Position numbers and translations under genes: made by a program
Shown: positions 43,285 to 51,999 of the stretch, piece after piece
How positions within the stretch are numbered: position 1 is the stretch's first letter
Layout: each line of letters starts with the position of its first letter
The notes under the pieces: generated by a model
What the model saw: only the letters and a program-made list of their open reading frames with translations
Told to the model about the DNA's origin: nothing
Databases searched by the model: none
From: a candidate division WOR-3 bacterium
GTDB lineage: Bacteria > Hydrothermota > Tepidihabitantia > Tepidihabitantales > Tepidihabitantaceae
Direction: 5' to 3'
Assembly: GCA_039801085.1 (NCBI GenBank)
Contig: JBDRTY010000001.1
Span: forward strand, 374,852 to 438,851
Length of the DNA stretch: 64,000 nucleotides

Positions 43285-45360
43285 TTGACCCGACCGGAAA
43301 AGGGACTCGCAACACCGGTTCAGTATCTCAAGGGGATCGGGCCTAAGCGGGCGGCACTGCTGGAACGGCTCGGAGTCGTTACCGTGCGCGACCTGCTGTT
43401 TCTGGTGCCGCGGCGGTATCTGGACCGTTCGCAGGTGCTCCCGATCAGCGAACTGCGGGTCGGAGATGAGGCGACGGTGCTTGCCCGGGTTATGGCGGTT
43501 TCTGCCCGGAAGACCAGAAACGGACGGGAGCTGGTCAGCTGTCTGGTCCAGGACCAAAGTGATGTGATTGAGGTGCTGTGGTTCAACCGGCCGGATCTGA
43601 AAAACCGGTTCAAGCCCGGACAGGAGATTCTGATCTCGGGCCGGGTGACCCGGTTCCAGCATAAACAGTTTGTCAATCCCAGTTTTGAGCTCAGTGAGAC
43701 GGGCGGTTTTTCCTTTGCCCATGCGATCATCCCGGTCTACCCGCTGACCGCGGGACTTTCACTCTGGGTTATCCGCAGGGCGCTGCGTACCGCCCTGGAC
43801 CTTTACGGAGGTGACCTGCAGGAGACACTGTTACCGGAGATCATCCGGCAGTACCGGTTTATGGAAATTAAACCGGCGCTCGAGGCAGTTCATTTTCCGA
43901 AGAGTCTCGTGGTGGCACAGCGGGCACGGGAGCGGCTGATTTATGATGAGCTTTTCTTTTTCCAGCTGCTTTTGGCACTCCGGCGCCGGGCAGCAAAAGG
44001 GGTGGAGAAACCAGCACCGGTGATTGAGAAGGGAAATCTGACGCGCCGTTTTCTTGCCAGTCTGAAATTCCGGCTGACCCGGGCACAGGAGCGGGTGATT
44101 GATGAGATCCGTCAGGATCTGGCACAGAAGCGGTGCATGAACCGGCTGCTGCAGGGGGATGTTGGATCGGGAAAGACCGTGGTCGCCCTTTACGCCCTGC
44201 TCATCGCCTGTGAGAACGGACTTCAGGGGGCGCTGATGGCACCGACCGAAATTCTTGCCGAACAGCACTATCATAACTACGCACCGGTACTGCAGGAGCT
44301 GGGGGTCAGGTGCGCCCTGCTCACCGGTTCCACCAAAAGCAGCGAACGGGCAGAAATCCTTTCCGGACTGGAGCAGGGCACGGTGCAGATTGTTTTTGGT
44401 ACCCACGCGCTGATTGAGGAGGGGGTGCGGTTTGAGCGGCTCGGGCTGGTGGTAGTGGATGAACAGCACCGGTTCGGGGTGATGCAGCGGGCAGCACTGC
44501 TGAACAAGGGGCTTAATCCTGATTTTCTGGTAATGACCGCAACCCCGATCCCCCGGACATTGACCCTGACCGTCTACGGTGATCTGGATCTGTCGGTTCT
44601 GGATGAGAAGCCGCCGGGCAGAATGCCGGTCATTACCCGGCTGGTGACCGAACGGCAGCGGGAACGGGTTTATGAAGGGTTGAGGCGCCGGCTGGCGCTC
44701 GGCGAGCAGGTGTTTGTTGTCTGTCCGGTGATTGAGGAGAGTGAACGGCTGGAGCTGACTTCGGCGGTTGAGACCTACGAGCGCATGCGGCAGGTTTTCA
44801 GTCAGTTCCGCATCGGTCTTGTTCACGGCCGGCTCCGGGCAGAGGAGCGCCGGCGGCTGATGGAGCGGTTCCGGCACGGTGAGCTGGACATTCTGGTGGC
44901 GACACCGGTGATTGAGGTTGGAGTTGATATTCCGAATGCAACGGTGATGCTTATTGAGCATCCGGAGCGGTTCGGGCTGGCACAGCTGCATCAGCTGCGG
45001 GGCAGAATCGGCCGGGGTGACCGGCAGGCATTCTGCATTCTGATTGCTGGTGATGAGGAGCTGGCAGAGGCAAGTGAGCGGCTGCGCTATTTCGTTGCAA
45101 CTACCGACGGGTTCAAACTGGCGGAAAAGGATCTGGAGCTGCGGGGTCCGGGAGAGATTTTCGGTACCCGTCAGCATGGACTGCCGGATCTGCGGGTCGC
45201 AGATATTTTCCGGGACCGGGAGATTCTGCTCCGGGCAAGAAGAGACGCATTCCGGCTGGTGGAGGCTGATCCGGAACTCGAGGCTCCAGAGCATAAGCGG
45301 CTGAAAGCTACACTCCTGGAGCGGTTCGGTGATCGCGCCGGGCTGCTACGGGTGGGTTAG
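43285..45360 (+). CDS. recG: ATP-dependent DNA helicase RecG
   Basis: A protein of 691 residues with TTG start directly after the ligA stop. An N-terminal wedge/OB domain ([13 protein letters not shown]) precedes the helicase core: Walker [66 protein letters not shown] and [10 protein letters not shown]. The C-terminal wing motif [15 protein letters not shown] completes it. RecG remodels stalled forks and Holliday junctions. No ribosome site is needed if coupled to ligA. Confidence 0.97.
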   Translation: MTRPEKGLATPVQYLKGIGPKRAALLERLGVVTVRDLLFLVPRRYLDRSQVLPISELRVGDEATVLARVMAVSARKTRNGRELVSCLVQDQSDVIEVLWFNRPDLKNRFKPGQEILISGRVTRFQHKQFVNPSFELSETGGFSFAHAIIPVYPLTAGLSLWVIRRALRTALDLYGGDLQETLLPEIIRQYRFMEIKPALEAVHFPKSLVVAQRARERLIYDELFFFQLLLALRRRAAKGVEKPAPVIEKGNLTRRFLASLKFRLTRAQERVIDEIRQDLAQKRCMNRLLQGDVGSGKTVVALYALLIACENGLQGALMAPTEILAEQHYHNYAPVLQELGVRCALLTGSTKSSERAEILSGLEQGTVQIVFGTHALIEEGVRFERLGLVVVDEQHRFGVMQRAALLNKGLNPDFLVMTATPIPRTLTLTVYGDLDLSVLDEKPPGRMPVITRLVTERQRERVYEGLRRRLALGEQVFVVCPVIEESERLELTSAVETYERMRQVFSQFRIGLVHGRLRAEERRRLMERFRHGELDILVATPVIEVGVDIPNATVMLIEHPERFGLAQLHQLRGRIGRGDRQAFCILIAGDEELAEASERLRYFVATTDGFKLAEKDLELRGPGEIFGTRQHGLPDLRVADIFRDREILLRARRDAFRLVEADPELEAPEHKRLKATLLERFGDRAGLLRVG

Positions 45361-45369
45361 GAGGCAGAG

Positions 45370-46347
45370 ATGAGATTTTTGCGCAGGTTTCAGCAAGGCG
45401 GGGTGGGGCTGGCAGTTCTGGTCCTCTGTCTGTGCACCGGTTCCCTGCCCAAATCTATCGGCAGATTGCAGGAGGTGACGATTATTACCGACTACTGGAA
45501 CCTGGTGAGTGGTCAGGTGAAGGCAGTTCTGGAACAGCCTGTCTTTACCCCTCAGCCCGAGCCGGAGTTTCTGCTGCGGGTCGGCGGATTTGACCGTTTC
45601 CCAAGTTATTCCCGGATGCGGATCGTTTTTCTGATCGGCACCGTCCGGGATTCAATCATCCGAGGTGTGCTGGGTGGCCGTGCCGATTCGCTCGGTGAGG
45701 AAGGCTTCGGGTTGTTCAAGTTCCCCAATGCCTGGGTAGATAATCAGCAGGTGCTTCTGTTTGTTGCCCGGGACACAGAACGGCTGATTGAGGGACTGCG
45801 GGTTTACGGAGCACGACTCTATCGCACGGTTACCGAGATGGTGCTGGAGCAGATGACCGCCGCCACCTATTTCCGGGGCAGGGATGATGGGGCAGGCCGG
45901 CAGCTGGCACGGTTCGGTTTCAGTCTGGATGTGCCGAAAGAGTGGCTGATTCAGGATAAGGACAGTGCGGAGCGGTTTATTTACATTCACGGTCATTTCC
46001 CGGACCGGAGTGTATTCGTCCACTGGCAGGATACCGTTTTTCCACTGGTGTCCGATTCTGTTCTTCAGCTGCGGGACCGGCTGACCGCAAAGTTCTACGA
46101 TGGTGATTATGTGGACCGGAATGCGGTGCGGGCTGAGAGTATTGAATTTCTGGGTGTTCCCTGCCTCCGGATTCGGGGGGTGTGGCAGAATCAGAAACAG
46201 GTAATTGGCGGACCGTTTGTGCTCTATGCGTTTAATTATCAGGAGCGGTTTTTCCTCCTCGACGGGATGGTGTTCAATCCGGGAGAGAAAAAGGTAAGCA
46301 GTCTGTTTCAGGTAGAGGCAATCATCAGGACTTTTCTGCCCCGATGA
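45370..46347 (+). CDS. DUF4837 family envelope protein
   Basis: A protein of 325 residues; ATG follows TAGGAGGCAGAG. A hydrophobic signal (GLAVLVLCLCTGS) ends with a Cys that might be a lipoprotein site. The order LPKSIGRLQEVTIITD, FPNAWVDNQQVLLFVA and FSLDVPKEWLIQDKD is that of DUF4837, a family known mostly from Bacteroidetes and relatives and without a function. Location: envelope. Cotranscribed with recG. Confidence 0.8.
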   Translation: MRFLRRFQQGGVGLAVLVLCLCTGSLPKSIGRLQEVTIITDYWNLVSGQVKAVLEQPVFTPQPEPEFLLRVGGFDRFPSYSRMRIVFLIGTVRDSIIRGVLGGRADSLGEEGFGLFKFPNAWVDNQQVLLFVARDTERLIEGLRVYGARLYRTVTEMVLEQMTAATYFRGRDDGAGRQLARFGFSLDVPKEWLIQDKDSAERFIYIHGHFPDRSVFVHWQDTVFPLVSDSVLQLRDRLTAKFYDGDYVDRNAVRAESIEFLGVPCLRIRGVWQNQKQVIGGPFVLYAFNYQERFFLLDGMVFNPGEKKVSSLFQVEAIIRTFLPR

Positions 46348-46348
46348 G

Positions 46349-47467
46349 TCAGAGTTGACTCTGGTAGACCCGGTAGGTGCGATACAGCCTGCCGCCCCAC
46401 ATCAGGATCGGGCGGATGATTGAGTAGTTGTCTTCCAGAATCCAGGAGACCTCTCCTTCGGTATAGCCGAGCCGTTTTGCTCCCATGAATGACTCATAGT
46501 AGAGCAGGGAGTCAAATCCGAGATTGTGGAATTTCCGCTTTACCCCCAGCGCCCAGAGCCGGGCACGGGTGATGCGGTTTTTGTAGAGCAGAAATTTCAG
46601 CCAGCCGAAGGGAAAGAGTCTGCCCTTGAGCCGGTTGAGCACCTGGTTGTAATCGGGCAGGGCGATGCACATGCCCGCCGGTTCCCCCTGATAGAAGACA
46701 AGCGGGCAGATGGCGGGCTGGATGATGGGTTTCAGCTGCCGGGCAAGGTCGTCAATCTCCTCATCGGTCATCGGTGCAAAGTCCCAGTTCTGGGACCAGG
46801 AGTCGTTGTAAATCTCCTTGATGTATTTCAGATCGGTCTTCAGGTCCTGCAGATTCACCGGCCGGACCGAAAGACCGGGTTTGTTTTTCAGCGCATTAAG
46901 AACACGCTGCAGCTTTTCCGGAATCGGCTGGTCAAGCGGAACCGCATAGGCATACAGATCTTTAACTTTGGTAAACCCGCAGGCTTCAATGAGCACCGGA
47001 TAATAGGAGGGGTTGTAGCTCATCTTGATGTAGGGCATGCCATCAAACGGTTCGATCAGCAGCCCGGCTTCGTCATTCAGACTCGGATTTGCCGGGCCGT
47101 AGATCAGTTTCATTCCTGCCTGACGCAGATACTCCCGCACCGCCTGGAAAAGTGCCTGGGCAGTTTCAATGCTGTTTTCACATTCAAAGAATCCGAAGAA
47201 GCCGATTGCGGTCTGGTGATACTCGTTGTAATTACGGTCAACCGTGGCGCAGATCCTGCCGGCAGGCTGGCCTTTGCGTTCGGCAAGAAACAGCCGGCGC
47301 TCGGCATGGGACCAGAACGGATTCTGACCCGGTGTCAGGGTGCGTTTGACATCACTGAGCAGAGGCGGGACCCAGTAGGGGTCGTTACGGTAAAGCGCAA
47401 ATGGCAGGCGCACAAAACGGTTAAGCTCAGCTGCGGTTGTTACCGGACGGACGGTCAGTCCGCTCAA
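46349..47467 (-). CDS. GNAT-superfamily acyltransferase (candidate ceramide-type N-acyltransferase)
   Basis: A protein of 372 residues. An N-terminal GNAT-like half (LFLAERKGQPAGRICATVD) and a second half (FYQGEPAGMCIALPDYNQV, GYTEGEVSWILEDNYSIIRP) are seen; the C-terminal half has the acyl-CoA-binding layout of this family. Homologues are widespread and mostly labelled hypothetical. It starts inside the end of the alpha-oxoamine synthase (4-bp overlap), so the two act together. From memory, the Caulobacter ceramide synthase belongs to the GNAT superfamily, so N-acylation of a sphingoid-like base is a plausible role; this is inference. Confidence 0.7.
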   Translation of the reverse strand: MSGLTVRPVTTAAELNRFVRLPFALYRNDPYWVPPLLSDVKRTLTPGQNPFWSHAERRLFLAERKGQPAGRICATVDRNYNEYHQTAIGFFGFFECENSIETAQALFQAVREYLRQAGMKLIYGPANPSLNDEAGLLIEPFDGMPYIKMSYNPSYYPVLIEACGFTKVKDLYAYAVPLDQPIPEKLQRVLNALKNKPGLSVRPVNLQDLKTDLKYIKEIYNDSWSQNWDFAPMTDEEIDDLARQLKPIIQPAICPLVFYQGEPAGMCIALPDYNQVLNRLKGRLFPFGWLKFLLYKNRITRARLWALGVKRKFHNLGFDSLLYYESFMGAKRLGYTEGEVSWILEDNYSIIRPILMWGGRLYRTYRVYQSQL

Positions 47468-48651
47468 GGAATCAGCCCCTCTTTTTTCCCGACCTTTTCA
47501 AAAATCTCCAGTGCCTGAGTGATGTCTTCGTCGGTGTGGGTTGCCATATAACTGGTCCGGATGAGGGAGCGGTTGGGCGGGACAGCAGGGGGCAGGACCG
47601 GATTGGCAAAGATGCCGGCATCAAAAAGTTTGCGCCAGAAAAGCAGGGTTTTCATGTCATCGCCGATATGGATCGGGATGATCGGGGTTGCGGTGGTGCC
47701 GATGTTGTAGCCCATGGAACGCAGTCCTGCCATCATTCTGCGGGCATTACGCCAGAGCTGAGTGCGCCGTTCCGGCTCCGATTTGATAATCTTCAGGGCG
47801 GCGAGCACAGTGGCAACTGCGGTGGGGGGTATGGCGGCAGAGAAGATCAGCGGCCGTGCCTGATGGCGGATAAAGGTAATTACTTTGTGCTCACCAACTA
47901 CATAACCGCCGATCGTGGCGAATGACTTGGAAAATGTGCCCATGATCAGGTCAACCTTATCTTCCACCCCGAAATGTTCAGCGGTGCCCCGGCCGTGCCG
48001 GCCCAGGACACCGACCGCATGGGCGTCATCCACCATCAGCCGGCAGTGGTATTTCTGCATCAGCGGCACAATCCGGTCAAGCGGTGCAATGTCACCCTCC
48101 ATTGAGAACACGCCGTCAACGATTACCAGCTTACCCGCATCCCGGGGCAGATCTTTGAGCAGGGTTTCCAGCGATTCCGGGTCATTGTGGGTAAAGCGCT
48201 TGATCTGGCCATAGGACATCTGACAGCCGTCAACAATCGATGCATGGTCCAGTTTGTCGGTGATCGCAATGTCCCCGCGCCGGACCAGTGCGGAAACTAC
48301 GCCCAGATTGGTCTGATAACCGGTGGAAAAGACAATGCAGTCTTCTTTTTTGTAGAAACCGGCTAGTTCCGATTCCAGCTGGACATGAAGATCGAGCGTG
48401 CCGTTAAGGAACCGGGAGCCGGTGCAGCCGGTGCCGTATTTTCTGATTGCATCAATTGCTGCCTGCTTGACCCGCGGATCGGTTGTCAGCCCGAGATAAT
48501 TGTTGGAACCGAGCATGATCAGCTCCTTGCCGTTGATGGTAACCCGGCGGTCCGGCTCGGAATTCAGGGGAATAAAGTAAGGATAGTATCCTGCCCGCTT
48601 TGCCCGGTCAACGATCGGATAATATTCACTGCATTTGGCAAATAAATCCAT
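47464..48651 (-). CDS. Alpha-oxoamine synthase (serine palmitoyltransferase / KBL / BioF family)
   Basis: A protein of 395 residues from ATG 48651, 7 nt after a TAAAAT box; the 13 extra residues of the longer frame lie in the promoter. PLP motifs: SNNYLGLTTD, GTGCTGSRFLNGT, DKLDHASIVDG, VDDAHAVGVLG and GTFSKSFATIGG (Schiff-base Lys). These enzymes condense an amino acid with an acyl-CoA. Length and the NPxDLFAKC N terminus fit serine palmitoyltransferase-like members better than BioF, and no biotin gene is nearby. The coupled GNAT gene supports a lipid role. Confidence 0.88.
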   Translation of the reverse strand: MDLFAKCSEYYPIVDRAKRAGYYPYFIPLNSEPDRRVTINGKELIMLGSNNYLGLTTDPRVKQAAIDAIRKYGTGCTGSRFLNGTLDLHVQLESELAGFYKKEDCIVFSTGYQTNLGVVSALVRRGDIAITDKLDHASIVDGCQMSYGQIKRFTHNDPESLETLLKDLPRDAGKLVIVDGVFSMEGDIAPLDRIVPLMQKYHCRLMVDDAHAVGVLGRHGRGTAEHFGVEDKVDLIMGTFSKSFATIGGYVVGEHKVITFIRHQARPLIFSAAIPPTAVATVLAALKIIKSEPERRTQLWRNARRMMAGLRSMGYNIGTTATPIIPIHIGDDMKTLLFWRKLFDAGIFANPVLPPAVPPNRSLIRTSYMATHTDEDITQALEIFEKVGKKEGLIP

Positions 48652-48658
48652 CGGGTTG

Positions 48659-48686
48659 ATTTTAAGCTGTTGCTTGGATATGTCAA
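48659..48686 (-). promoter_or_regulatory. Promoter for the oxoamine synthase-GNAT operon (leaderless)
   Basis: Minus strand: TTGACA (48686-48681), 16-bp spacer, TAAAAT (48664-48659), 7 nt to ATG 48651. Confidence 0.65.
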
Positions 48687-48732
48687 GCAAGATGCCAGTT
48701 TCGGGTTATTTCTGTCCTTCCGCGAGTCATAC

Positions 48733-48760
48733 TTGACTGATTTCGAGAGCTGATTAATAT
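48733..48760 (+). promoter_or_regulatory. Promoter for proS (leaderless)
   Basis: TTGACT (48733-48738), 16-bp spacer, TAATAT (48755-48760), 6 nt to ATG 48767. Confidence 0.65.
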
Positions 48761-48766
48761 TGCCCT

Positions 48767-50206
48767 ATGAAGGATGAAGGTCAGGTAAGAGAAATTCCGG
48801 CAAAGAGCGGTAATTTTTCCGAGTGGTATACCGCAGTGGTGCTGAAGGCGGAACTTGCCGATTACGCACCGGTCCGGGGCTGTATGGTGATCCGGCCCTA
48901 TGGCTATGCGCTGTGGGAAAACATGCAGGCACGGCTGGATGCCCGGTTTAAAGCCACCGGACATGTCAATGCCTATTTTCCAACTCTGATTCCCGAAAGT
49001 TTTCTTAAAAAAGAGGCGGAGCATGTGAAGGGGTTTTCGCCCCAGGTCGCCTGGGTAACGAGAGGCGGGGATTCGGATCTGACCGAACCGCTGGCGCTCC
49101 GCCCCACGAGTGAGGCGATTATCAACTACATGTACGCCCGCTGGGTCAGAAGTTATCGGGACCTGCCGGTGCTGATCAACCAGTGGTGCAACATCTTCCG
49201 CTGGGAAAAGACTACCCGGCTGTTTCTGCGCACCCTGGAGTTTCTCTGGCAGGAGGGGCATACGCTGCACCGGACTCAGGAGGAGGCACAGGAGGAGACA
49301 CTGCGGATATTAAACATCTATGTTGATTTTGTGGAGAATGACCTGGCGGTACCGGTAATTGCCGGGCAGAAGCCGGAAAGTGAGAAGTTCCCAGGTGCCC
49401 TGGCGACCTATTCCATTGAGGCGCTGATGCCGGACGGTCAGGCACTCCAGGCCGGAACCTCGCATAATCTCGGCCAGAACTTCACCCGGGCTTTTGATAT
49501 CCGTTATCTGGATGAGGATAATACCGAGAAGTATCCCTGGGGGACATCTTGGGGTGTTTCCAGCCGCCTGATCGGCGCGGTGATCATGACCCATGGTGAT
49601 GACAAGGGGCTCTTTCTGCCGCCCCGAGTGGCACCGGTCCAGGTGGTAATCGTGCCGATCCTCTATGGCAAGGAGGATGAGGCGGTCTTAAGCCAGTGCC
49701 GGAAGGTCCGGGAAATGCTTTCGCTATTCCGGGTAAAACTTGACGACCGGCTTCAGTATACCGCCGGCTGGAAGTTCAATGAGTATGAGATGCGCGGAGT
49801 GCCGCTGCGGATTGAGGTCGGTCCCCGCGATGTGAAGAACGGTCAGGTGGTACTCGTGCCCCGGGATGGCAGTGGTAAACTGGCGGTCAGTCTGGAACGG
49901 CTGCCGGACGAGACCGGAAAACTGCTGGACCAGATTCAGCGGAATATGCTGGAACGGGCACGGCGGTGGGTGATGAGTGTTACCACCAGTGCGGCGACGA
50001 TTGATGAGTTCAAGCATAACCTTGCGGCGAAGCCGGGGTTTGTCAAGGTCCACTGGTGCGGTGCCCCGGAGTGTGAAAACCGGCTGATCGATGAGACCAA
50101 GACCACGCCGCGCAATATGCCCTTGAATGAGCAGGACAGCGTAGGGAAATGCATCATCTGCGGCAAGGAGACGAGGATCCTGATTTATTACGCCCGGACA
50201 TATTAG
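48767..50206 (+). CDS. proS: Prolyl-tRNA synthetase, archaeal/eukaryotic type
   Basis: A protein of 479 residues. It lacks the editing (INS) domain that bacterial-type ProRS has between motifs 2 and 3 and carries the C-terminal zinc-binding domain (VHWCGAPECE, GKCIICGKETRI, ending in YYARTY) of the short form found in archaea and some bacteria. Class II motifs: motif 1 around GCMVIRPYGYALWE, motif 2 FRWEKTTRLFLRTLEFLWQEGH, motif 3 GVSSRLIGAVIMTHGD. Start chosen by the leaderless promoter. Confidence 0.95.
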   Translation: MKDEGQVREIPAKSGNFSEWYTAVVLKAELADYAPVRGCMVIRPYGYALWENMQARLDARFKATGHVNAYFPTLIPESFLKKEAEHVKGFSPQVAWVTRGGDSDLTEPLALRPTSEAIINYMYARWVRSYRDLPVLINQWCNIFRWEKTTRLFLRTLEFLWQEGHTLHRTQEEAQEETLRILNIYVDFVENDLAVPVIAGQKPESEKFPGALATYSIEALMPDGQALQAGTSHNLGQNFTRAFDIRYLDEDNTEKYPWGTSWGVSSRLIGAVIMTHGDDKGLFLPPRVAPVQVVIVPILYGKEDEAVLSQCRKVREMLSLFRVKLDDRLQYTAGWKFNEYEMRGVPLRIEVGPRDVKNGQVVLVPRDGSGKLAVSLERLPDETGKLLDQIQRNMLERARRWVMSVTTSAATIDEFKHNLAAKPGFVKVHWCGAPECENRLIDETKTTPRNMPLNEQDSVGKCIICGKETRILIYYARTY

Positions 50207-50225
50207 CCAATTTTGATTCCTTTCT

Positions 50226-51896
50226 CTACCGTACAGTAATCAGGTTCTTGATCTGCTCAAACTTCTTGGGTCCTATGCCCCGGACATTCATGATCTCCTC
50301 CACCGATTTGAATTTGCCGTGGGTCTGACGGTATTCAATGATGCGCTGGGCGGTTTTGGGTCCGATGCCCGGCAGTTGACAGAGCAGTTCCAGATCAGCG
50401 GTGTTGATGTTGATTAAGCCGGTTTTGGGTTTTTGTGTCCGCAGGGCCTGAAGGGCGGTTGCCGGATAAAGGCGGGGCGGCGGGCAGGTGATGATTGAGC
50501 CTTTTTCCGAGGCATATCTGAGCCAGAAATCGGTCAGGTTTTCGGTCAGGGTTTTGCCTTTTTCCGTCAGCCCGGACATTTCCAGCCAGGTTTCGGTCGT
50601 GATCAGTTTGTAATCTCCTCTTTTTCTGTCTCTGAGCCTGATACCGGCGACATCGGCAAGGGTGCGGAGCTGGCTGGTGTCCCCCAGTACAAAGAGATCG
50701 GCACCGGCAACTGCAGGAGCAGGCAGATTTTCATTGATACCGGCGGGTTTGAGGATCTGATTGAGCAGACTCTCCGGCAGGGTGAGCATTTTCAGTTTTT
50801 CCTGATAAGGGACTGCATTGAATAAATCCCGACGGGTGAGCGGAGCGGAAGGAAGTCCGGCTTCAGTTGCCGAGAGCGGCAGAATGACCAGATCCGCATT
50901 ATATTTCTGACGCAGAGCTTCGGCAATGGCAAGCGCGAGCTGAAGGCGTCCGGATTCATCCGGAAAGAACTCGTTGGTGGAATAGGCGGCGGTGGTATCA
51001 TATCGGTTAAGGATAAACTGTTTGAGCTGGGGAACGGTTTCGGTTCCGGGCTGAACATTGAGAAGCTGGGCTTCAATCGCATACACCCGGCGCTCCGTCT
51101 TGTGAAAGAGAATATCGGCAATCCCAAGCCGCTGGCCGTAGACGCCGCCGCTGACAATAGCCGCCTTGCCGGAACGGGGTAGCTGGCTTTCCAGCTGCTG
51201 TTCCCCCCGGCAGATTACTAGATCAATTCCCGGCAGACTTTCGGTGATGATCCGTCCCTGTTCAGCTGTAATATGACCGAGGACGATCACGATTTCTGCC
51301 GATTCAGCCTTTACTGCTGGAAGCAGACGCCGTGCCTGATAGAGCGGTTCATCAATGACCATCCCCGGAATTCTTTCCGGGGCGTTAAGCAGTGTGATTT
51401 CCGGATCAGACAGACCGATAATACCCACTTTGACCCCGCGGACATCCTTGACCAGATAGGGTCGGAAGAGGGGTGTCTGCCGGTTGAGTAAAATGTTGAG
51501 TATGGGGTCGGCAAGAATCGGGAAACCGGCAGAACGGGCAAGCAGTTCAATGTTCACCAGTCCGTCCCTGAAGTCGCGGGCACCGAGTACCGCCGCATCA
51601 TAGCCGAGACGGTTCATAAAGAAGGTCATTACCCTGCCCTGGGAGCTGTCACCTTCTGGTGAACCGAAGGCAAAGTCGCCGTTATCCAGCAGCAGGGTTG
51701 CGGGTGTTTTCTGCTCCTGAATCAGGTGGATCAGTCCGGTGATGCCGCCCAGCTGACGGCGGGGGGTGCCGGGTGAGGCAAAGTCAGGGGTCGGCAGCAG
51801 CTGGGCATGCAGGTCTGAGGTCCAGATCACCCGCACGACGGTAAAATCGGATTTGCCGGCAGATGGGGCAAGCAGTAAAAGCCAGAACAGGGGCAT
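50226..51896 (-). CDS. 5'-nucleotidase-like phosphoesterase fused to ComEA-type HhH domain
   Basis: A protein of 556 residues with signal peptide (LFWLLLLAPSAGKS). Residues about 20-270 follow the 5'-nucleotidase/cyclic phosphodiesterase metallophosphatase fold and 290-470 its substrate domain. The first metal motifs are kept (VIWTSDLHAQ, LLDNGDFAFGS, IVLGHITAEQ), but the GNHE motif reads GARD and the GHSH motif reads CRGEQ, so key metal ligands are missing. Residues 492-556 (INTADLELLCQLPGIGPKT, then VRGIGPKKFEQIKNLI) are two helix-hairpin-helix units as in ComEA, a DNA-binding receptor of natural transformation. Likely a degenerate phosphatase in the periplasm that binds DNA. Confidence 0.85.
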   Translation of the reverse strand: MPLFWLLLLAPSAGKSDFTVVRVIWTSDLHAQLLPTPDFASPGTPRRQLGGITGLIHLIQEQKTPATLLLDNGDFAFGSPEGDSSQGRVMTFFMNRLGYDAAVLGARDFRDGLVNIELLARSAGFPILADPILNILLNRQTPLFRPYLVKDVRGVKVGIIGLSDPEITLLNAPERIPGMVIDEPLYQARRLLPAVKAESAEIVIVLGHITAEQGRIITESLPGIDLVICRGEQQLESQLPRSGKAAIVSGGVYGQRLGIADILFHKTERRVYAIEAQLLNVQPGTETVPQLKQFILNRYDTTAAYSTNEFFPDESGRLQLALAIAEALRQKYNADLVILPLSATEAGLPSAPLTRRDLFNAVPYQEKLKMLTLPESLLNQILKPAGINENLPAPAVAGADLFVLGDTSQLRTLADVAGIRLRDRKRGDYKLITTETWLEMSGLTEKGKTLTENLTDFWLRYASEKGSIITCPPPRLYPATALQALRTQKPKTGLININTADLELLCQLPGIGPKTAQRIIEYRQTHGKFKSVEEIMNVRGIGPKKFEQIKNLITVR

Positions 51897-51947
51897 GGTT
51901 CTAAATAGTGCCCTAATTTTCTGGTAATTTCAAGCAGTTCCCGCCGG

Positions 51948-51976
51948 TTGACAGATTCTTAAATCACCCTTATACT
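51948..51976 (+). promoter_or_regulatory. Promoter for the 52000 gene
   Basis: TTGACA (51948-51953), 17-bp spacer, TATACT (51971-51976). Short leader with AGGAGG before ATG 52000. Confidence 0.7.
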
Positions 51977-51999
51977 GTTAGTGTCAACAGGAGGAAGCC

